DNA from: Sedimentisphaerales bacterium
Lineage (GTDB): Bacteria; Planctomycetota; Phycisphaerae; Sedimentisphaerales; Anaerobacaceae
Length of the DNA: 11,859 nt
Direction of reading: 5' to 3'
Assembly: GCA_016933985.1 (NCBI GenBank)
Contig: JAFGTU010000503.1
Coordinates: 1-11,859 of the forward strand
Below are positions 1-6,600 of this stretch, piece by piece. The translations under genes were made by a program, and so were the position numbers. Below the pieces are notes generated by a model that saw only the letters and a list, made by a program, of their open reading frames with translations, searched no databases and was not told where the DNA came from. Position 1 is the first letter of the stretch; every line of letters starts with the position of its first letter.

Positions 1-2
1 AA

Positions 3-101
3 GAAGTTTATACTCTATTAATTATGGTGGATAATAAAAAGAGGAAACATAAAGTTATGTATGTTGTAAGAAAACCTAAGCACAAATGGTTTTTCAAATA
101 A
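3..101 (+). CDS. Possible 3' end of an unrecognised plus-strand gene (partial)
   Basis: This is the only plus-strand frame that is open from the left edge; it runs to a TAA at 99-101. It encodes about 32 residues whose last 22 are very basic (runs such as NKKRKHK and RKPKHKWFFK), preceded by a short hydrophobic stretch (YTLLIMV). This could be the cytoplasmic tail of a membrane or glycan-pathway protein, but no family is recognisable. The DNA is clearly AT-richer than the rest of the window. It would converge on the aminotransferase remnant at 128-280. An internal ATG at 24 would give only a 25-residue peptide without a clear ribosome-binding site. It may equally be chance open sequence; whether it continues left of the window decides the matter. 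Confidence 0.3.
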   Translation, partial: EVYTLLIMVDNKKRKHKVMYVVRKPKHKWFFK

Positions 102-127
102 AATGATGTAGGATTTGTTGAGGAGCC

Positions 128-280
128 TCACAAGGTTTCCTCGATGGCTTTTTTAAGCGTCTTGCAGACTAAGGCGATGTCGTCTTTGGTGAGATTATTG
201 TAGGAGGGCAGGCCGATTGTGGTTTTTGATACGGATTTGGGGATTTGATGATTTTCTGCGAGGAGTGGCTGGGTGGAAGG
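128..280 (-). pseudogene. C-terminal remnant of a DegT/DnrJ/EryC1/StrS-type aminotransferase
   Basis: The minus strand from 280 down to the TGA at 128-130 reads 50 codons ending in TTIGLPSYNNLTKDDIALV followed by a CKTLKKAIEETL helix. This matches the C-terminus of PLP-dependent sugar aminotransferases of the DegT/DnrJ/EryC1/StrS fold family, which typically end in a 'LP.y..Lt.edi..v...lk..l' segment. These enzymes transaminate nucleotide-diphosphate keto-sugars for O-antigen, legionaminic or perosamine-type glycans. The PLP-binding lysine and everything else N-terminal are absent. Upstream the frame runs into TAGCG-rich repeats and meets an in-frame stop at 308-310, and there is no start codon. 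It is therefore a decayed gene end, not a small functional protein. The match is by eye from a short segment; the specific subfamily cannot be named. Confidence 0.7.
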
Positions 281-352
281 TAGCGTATAGCGGGGAGCGT
301 TTAGCGTTTAGCGGACAGGAGAGCGAGGTAGCGTTTAGCGGGGAGCGGTTAG
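280..352. repeat. TAGCG-rich imperfect direct repeats
   Basis: A 25-base unit at 280-304 recurs at 328-352 with two mismatches. The stretch between them carries further copies of the short core TAGCGTTTAGCG. The array starts exactly where recognisable aminotransferase coding sequence ends. It has no coding potential of its own. It looks like a degenerate intergenic repeat family, of a kind often seen in environmental bacterial genomes. Only the local copies can be demonstrated here. Confidence 0.75.
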
Positions 353-359
353 TGCATAG

Positions 360-397
360 GAGATTGCCACGTCGGCCTGCGGCCTCCTCGCAATGAC
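360..397. repeat. GGCC-centred palindromic intergenic repeat
   Basis: An imperfect palindrome is centred on GGCC-TGC-GGCC (374-384), with outer arms ATTGC (363-367) and GCAAT (390-394). Read on the minus strand it begins TGTCATTGCGAGGAGGC, which resembles the dispersed repeat that produces spurious 'ARRPQADVAI'-type peptides in many draft genomes. That resemblance is from memory and was not searched. It could form a stem-loop in RNA from either strand. There is no adjacent transposase, so it would be a non-autonomous REP- or MITE-like element. Confidence 0.65.
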
Positions 398-501
398 AAT
401 TCTTGAGACGGATTTTCTTTTGCGTGTCTTTTGAGAATCAGGTGACGTGCTCGGGATGACAGGGAAAATTATTAGGGGGAACCACCAAAATGAATTTGGG
501 G

Positions 502-522
502 GCTTCGCAGAGATTCTGTGTG
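502..522. repeat. 21-base direct repeat, copy 1
   Basis: Core CAGAGATTCTGTGTG, preceded by GCTTCG. It matches positions 591-611 at 18 of 21 bases, 89 bases away. The two copies bracket the hairpin at 518-542 and the GC-rich inverted segment. Confidence 0.6.
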
Positions 523-542
523 TGCAAATAAATTGCACGCAC
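518..542. other. Strong hairpin downstream of the giant gene; terminator-like but no T-tract
   Basis: The arms GTGTGTGCAA (518-527) and TTGCACGCAC (533-542) pair over 10 bp with one G-T wobble and a 5-base ATAAA loop. It lies about 74 bases past the stop codon of the giant gene. In the minus direction it is followed by CAGAATC, with no run of T. It could be a Rho-dependent or processed 3' end, or simply part of the flanking repeat element. Confidence 0.5.
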
Positions 543-590
543 TACATGGCTGATCGCGTTCGCGGGGTAACCCGGTCGCTTACGCTCGCG

Positions 591-611
591 GCTTGTCAGA
601 GATTATGTGTG
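591..611. repeat. 21-base direct repeat, copy 2
   Basis: GCTTGT followed by CAGAGATTATGTGTG; 18 of 21 bases match 502-522. Its right end lies 4 bases from the stop codon (616-618) of the giant gene. Confidence 0.6.
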
Positions 612-615
612 CGGG

Positions 616-3600
616 CTAATCGGCGCAGTATGTTTCGAGCCAGTTGTCGGCTAAGATTGCGACGTCGGTCATGCCGACGGCGGTGCTCATGTCTATGTCG
701 GCACCGCCGCACCAGTCGGGCGGGCTGCAGGATGAATCGAGCCAATACTGGCCTATGATGGCAAGGTCGAGGAAGTTGACGCTGCCGTCGCCGGCTATGT
801 TTGCGCCGCCGCACTTAATCGTCTTTGTCCATAGAACTGACATCGGCATTGCAAGGTCGTGGGAGCCGGCGAGGGCTTGCGCGGTTGCGCTTGTGCTGCC
901 GTACGGAATCTTCGCAAACCTTGCCTCATAGAAGGGCATTGCCGTCTCGTCGGGGAACTCCGGGATATTGTCCATAGTGAATCCGACCACGTAAAGCGTT
1001 CCCGTAGCGGGATCCTCGGTAATTCCCGTTACGTGGTGCATACTGTTGACCGTGATTTTTCGAGTGCAAGTCATAGTGCCCACGGTTGTGAAGCCATATA
1101 TCGTGCTGTTCCTGTAGTCGGCGGCATCATGCTGGCCGGACGCCATGTACAGCATGTCCGTTGTGTTGGAGATATACAACGCGACGGGATCGGGCACGTA
1201 GTTGTTCGTGCCTGGGACGCCCAGTTCGACCCGTTGGTATGCTCCGCTCGGCTGGTATCGCCAGAGGATGTTGCTCTCGTTAAGGCCGTGCGCATTTACG
1301 ACGTAGATATTGCCTTCATCGTCTATTTCAATCTCCCGGAGCGAGTTGCGATACTGGTTATCAGCGGGCAGCGGGGGATCATCGTAGATCTTGACAACCT
1401 GGTACGGCGGGCTGCCGGAGCTGAGAAGCTGGAGTTTTGCCGCTGCGACGTAGGCATCCTCGGCGACGGGTTCAACCACTACGGGCACAACGTAGGCGTA
1501 GTCTTCGTCAAAGGCTGCGTCGAGGATGGGACGGCCCGTCGATTCATCCTCATAGTGTCCGGGTTCGAGCTGTATGCCGACGTACACTGTGGCTCCGGAG
1601 GTGCTGTAGCGCGGCTCAGTAACGTTGGTGCAGACACCGGGGGGGATGATTTCATCGTCGGTTGCGTTGAGCCGGATTACGCCGTCTTCGGAGTTGACCT
1701 GATAGATTGTGTCGTCCGTGCCCTGCACTATGCGGAGGTTGGAACGACTCGAGGACGGAGTGAAGGAGGCCGAATAGGTCGGGGTGGCGTCGAACGTGTA
1801 CAAACGGTCCTGCATTTTGACCGAGGCGCCGGCGGCTTTTCTCTTTCCGATTATCAGGAGGTCGTCCAGACTGCTTGGAACAATCGCCAACGGCATCGCA
1901 TTGCCCAAATTCTTGAGGTCGGCTTCCTTGGCGGCTTCTGCCTCGCTGAGCGGTATTCCGTCGCAGAGGTATCCTCGATCATCGTCGCCCAGCGTCCAGT
2001 CCCAGCCGGTTATGTCGAGCACGTCCACGTAGCTGTCGTCGCTGTACGCGCCTTCGAGGCAGGCTCGGCTGCCTGTATCGCAGGGGTCGAGCTCCGCGGT
2101 CAGGCCGCACTCGCCGACAACAGTCAAGAAGTCCACCTCGTCAACGAGATAGTCTCTGGTTACATCGAGGCAAATTCCGTCGCAGTGGACCTCGGGGCCC
2201 CAGTCGTCTATTGAAATAGTAGTACCGCTGACAACACCGTCTTTAGCAGGAGACCCTAATACCTTCATAAAAGGGATTCCCACTGGGGGTATTATCGGAT
2301 TAAGCTCACCAGGCTGGATGAGCTCCAATTCCACGAATGTCCCGTCCGTGAGGTCGAGCCCTTCCGTAGGCACGGTTTTCTCGAAGACGGCGAAGCGTCC
2401 GCTGTCGGCCGATCCGGGTCTCGGATAAGGCGGCGGCTCAAGTATCCCGACAAGCCTGTAATGCGCCAAACGCTCCGGGTCATCCTCCTCCAACAAATCG
2501 GGAACGTCGGAGAGATAGACCTCCAATCTAACATCGGGGTCATAAGTCTCGAACTTGTAGTTGAATCGAATCGTCACCATTTCTTCCGTGCATCTTGCGA
2601 AGAGTCCCTTTGCCCGGGCGGGAAGTACCTGCTGGTAAGTGGGCGAGGCCGGGTCGAGATCCGGCAGGGTGTGCATCAGCATCAATCCGATCGGGTCGAG
2701 CTGGGAATCGACGGTACGCTCGATATGAACACGCGTCAGGCCAGGTATGTCGGCATTAACGAGGTTATTATTAAACACACGATTGGAGTATTCGTCGGGA
2801 CTATCAAAGACAATATCATCGAGAGAGTAACCCAGGAGAGGCCTGTTGATTATCCTGGCAGTGGAGTGCATGGAAAGCGACTCGTAGTACATGCGGTTGA
2901 AGGCCGTATCGAGAACGGAGTCCTCACCGAGCACAAGCTGCTTGACATAGAGCACTTCGGCTTCTCCACCCTCTTGGTAGGGCGGCTGATAGTCGTCGCG
3001 GTTGGTGAGGGTAAGCTTCGCCCCCTGGCGCAGCTCCAGCCGCTCGATCGTCCATGTGGCAGGGTCGAAATCAGGAACGGTCGGAAGCTCGAACAGACCG
3101 GGTTCGCAGGGGCTCTGCTCGCAGAACATATCTTGTCCCCGAAGCTCGAAGAGTCCTCCCGGAAGGTTGCCCCTGCCTTCCTCGGTTGTGACAAATATGC
3201 GATTGTTCTCTATTGCGCCGGTGAACGTTTCAGGCTCTACGTCGATGTATCGGTCGCCTTTTGAATAGACATCATTGTTGAAGAATATCGCGGAATTTTC
3301 AAGCGAGATCTGCCCGTAGGGGATGAGAACGTTGGTCGAGAACACATTATTGGTTATGATCGCGTAGTCCTGAAATATAGCGCGCGTGACATCGACGGCC
3401 GTCCTGTTGAGAGAGCCGCTGTCTCCAACGACGAGCAGACCGTCACACTGGACTGTGCCCCGTATGCCGGGGCTGTCTCCGTCGGTCAGGTCGATAAGGG
3501 CGTTCTCCACGACGGTGAGTTTGTTTCCGGCCGGGACCAGAATCCGGCCGAGGCCTTGCACGATGGTGTACCCGGCTATCGTCGCGTTTTCCATTTGCAG

Positions 3601-6600
3601 AGTCGCATCAGGGTCTATCTGAAAGGCGGCGTCGCCGACGATACTATCGGATATGACATTCACCGTGCCGGAAATGCGGGCGGAACCGAAATTCAGACTA
3701 ATGCCGTCGGGGCTGTTGTTGCGGATAGTGGAGTAGGCTAAGGTCGGATTGCTCGAGCGGCACTCTATGCCCCCGCCGTAATAGACGGCATTGTTGGCGG
3801 TGATTACGCAGCCATCGATAAGTGCGTTGCTATATTCAAGGCAGATGCCGCCACCGGAGCGGCCCTCGCAGTTGCGGATGATGCAGTCTCTAATTGTGGG
3901 GCTGGAGTAGTAGCAGTATATGCCGCCACCGTCCTCAAGGCCTTCGGTATAGGCTCGCCCGTTGGCAATGGTAAAACCTTCGAGCACGCTTTCCTCGCCC
4001 TCTTCGTACACGAAGTAGAAGCCCCTTCGCATGCGTTCGCAGTTGATGATACAGTTCTTCGGGCCGTTCTCACTTCGCAGCAGCATCGGCTTGCCGTTGA
4101 AGGAGAGGCTGCGGTTGCCCCACCCGGAATAGATCCCGTCCCGCACGATTACCGTCTCGAAACTGTCGGCCGCGTCAATTCCTTCCTGTATGGAGTCGAA
4201 AGGATGATTCCAACTGCCGTCTTCGTCGGGATCTCCGATGCTCGGGTCGCCTGGCGCCGGGTCGTCCGGGGCGTCGTCGTCCACGTAAATTCCGGTCCGC
4301 TGGACAATCTGATTGGCGGCGATCCATTGTATCTCCTCCGGGCTCAAGGCTCGATTCCAGACCGCTGCCTCGTCTATCATCCCGTCAAATTCGCGTCCGG
4401 ACATCCCCGAGTTGCCGCCAATCCAGACATTGGCCTGGCTGGTTGTCACACCGCCGTCATAGGGAACCGGTCCCGCGTCTTCGACGCCATCGATATACAA
4501 GCGAATGTGGCTGCCGTCGTATGTGCCTACAACGTGATGCCAATATCCGGGTGTGAGTTCGGTAGTACCGTAAGCTGCCCAATAGTCGGGCGCGCCGGTA
4601 ACGGCAAAGTGCATTTTCGTAGTTGACACATCGGTGGAAAGCCGCCATGCCTCGTCGCCCTTTGTCAGTATTGCGGTCCAGTCGGCCGGGACCGTATTGA
4701 TGTTGACCCAGGCCGCGACGGAAATGCCTGCGGTGACGTCGAACATCGAGCTGTTGCCGCAGTCCGCGTAGTCGCCACCGGGAAACGACAGTGCAATACC
4801 CATATATCCGGGGACCCACTGAATAGCAGGCCCGCTGCTTAAGAAGCCGTCGTGATTGTTCCAGCTCGAGTCCGCCGCCACCGTCCCGGCCGATTCATCG
4901 AGTGCCCAGTGCGCCAGCAGGGAGCGGTCCGGCTCCACATACTCGCCGATCAGATATGCGATCTCCCACTCCGTCAGCGCATCGTCGTATAGGCGCACAT
5001 CGTCGATTAGGCCGTTCCAGCCGCGCCCCGGCATCTCTGCGTTTGCCCCGATAAAGACATCGTAGGGGTTGGTCGCAACAGACCCATAACCGTCTTGAGC
5101 GGCCTCAGGACCGTCCGGAACGCCGTCAACGTAAAGCACGACCTGATGGGTCTCTCCGTATGGATTATAGACGCCGGCGACGTGGTGCCACTCGTTGTCC
5201 ACAACCGGTGTGCTGCCCGTCGCTGAGCTGCCCCAGGCCTCGTTGCCGCCCATCAGGCCGGTACAGGCGAAGTTGATGTAATCGGTGTTCATATACCTGT
5301 GAAGCCGCCATGCGGTGTCGCCTCTTGTCAGTATGGCCTGCCAATCCTTCGTAAGGGAATCAGTCTTGATCCACGCCATCGCCGTAAGGCCCAGTTGGAA
5401 GTCATAACCCTGAAGTTCCGGGCAGACCACATGACCCTCGCCGCCGTCGAAGAGCAGCGATCCGCCGATCCGTCCTTCGAAAGGCTGCCACACCGGCTGC
5501 GTTGAATTGCTGAAGAATCCGTTGTTGCCGTTGCCGGACCAATCGCTGACCATGCTGCCGTATCCATCTTCCATAGGCCAGTAGGCAAGCAGGCCATCCG
5601 TTACGGCCGGCTCACTTTCCGTATCGACCCAGAGCGTGGGCGACCAGCTCGTTTCGTTGAGCAGCCCATCCCTCGCCTTGACTCGATATGCATAGGACAT
5701 CTCAGGCTCGAGCAGCGTATCTGTGTACGTGTAATATGTGACCCAACCGCTGTCATGGCCTGGCCCGGAGACGCATTCGAAGTAATATTCCACGCCGCTC
5801 GGATCGAATGCCTCGGTGCAGATCAGGGTAAGCTGATTGTGCATAACGCCGTTGGGTTCTACCGACAAGCTCGGATTTGGGATTGGAGGTTGTGTATCAG
5901 GCAGGCCCCCTGTCAGTTCATAGGCGCCCATGTCAACGATAGCAGAGCCGTTGCCATCGCCGTCCATGATGCGCGGACTACCCTCGAAGTCCTTAATCGG
6001 CAGATCAGGTGCTGTATTGTCGCCCGCGTCCACACACGGTGAAGCCGACGACGACAGCCGATAGACGTGCAGGTCGGGATCTTTGAACAGGGGGTCGGCG
6101 TTTATATTGCCGGCGCCGGCCCAGCCGCCCCGAATATCGCTGTAAGTGACATTAGCCGGTCCCGCAATCTCTGAGTCTATGTTGGACGTGTCGCCCCACA
6201 AGATACAGTTGACCAGTATCGGAGCGCTGTCATTCGTACTGCGCGTTGCACCGCCGTAATACGCAACATTCCCCGTGAACGTGCAATTGGTCAGCTTGGG
6301 AAAGCTGTAATTGCTCTGCCCCATCCCGCCGCTGGTGCCGTTATATCCGACATCGGCGGCGTTGTTGAAGAATATCGAATTGGTTACGGTCGGGCTGCTC
6401 CAGTCATTGTGCATCCCGCCGCAGTGAATGGCTGAATTGCCCCTGAATGTGCAGTTTGTCACAGTTGGGCTGGAGTAGTTGTTGGACATACCGCCGCCGT
6501 AAATCGTTTCGGTATTGTCGATGAACGTGCAGTTGACAACTGTGGGCGAGCTTGACCAGTTGCACATCCCGGACCCCCGGACGTATCCCTTGTTGCCGGT

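Larger units (their letters stand above)
398..615. other. Non-coding repeat-rich region downstream of the giant gene
   Basis: No gene is supported here. The stretch contains a second 'TGTCATCCCGAGCACG' motif (minus strand, about 445-460), a G-run/C-run segment around 474-505, a hairpin at 518-542, a GC-rich imperfect inverted segment (about 555-590, with GGGTAACCC near its middle) and a 21-base direct repeat. Short open frames crossing it are repeat translations without ribosome-binding sites. There is no GC-rich hairpin followed by a T-run in the minus direction, so the 3' end of the giant transcript is not defined by an obvious intrinsic terminator. Confidence 0.6.

Noticed and set aside
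112..136. TTGTTGAGGAGCCTCACAA hairpin as terminator of the aminotransferase remnant
   Set aside because: The stem is short with a bulge, overlaps the stop codon and is not followed by a T-run.
335..538. 67-codon minus-strand open frame over the repeats
   Set aside because: It is a translation of the palindromic repeat and its surroundings (ARRPQADVAIS-type peptide), with no ribosome-binding site; this is a known kind of false gene call.
859..2214. 451-codon open frame on the plus strand
   Set aside because: It is fully antisense to the giant gene in GC-rich DNA. The translation has no recognisable domain, and the opposite frame has clear dockerin and propeller-like motifs.
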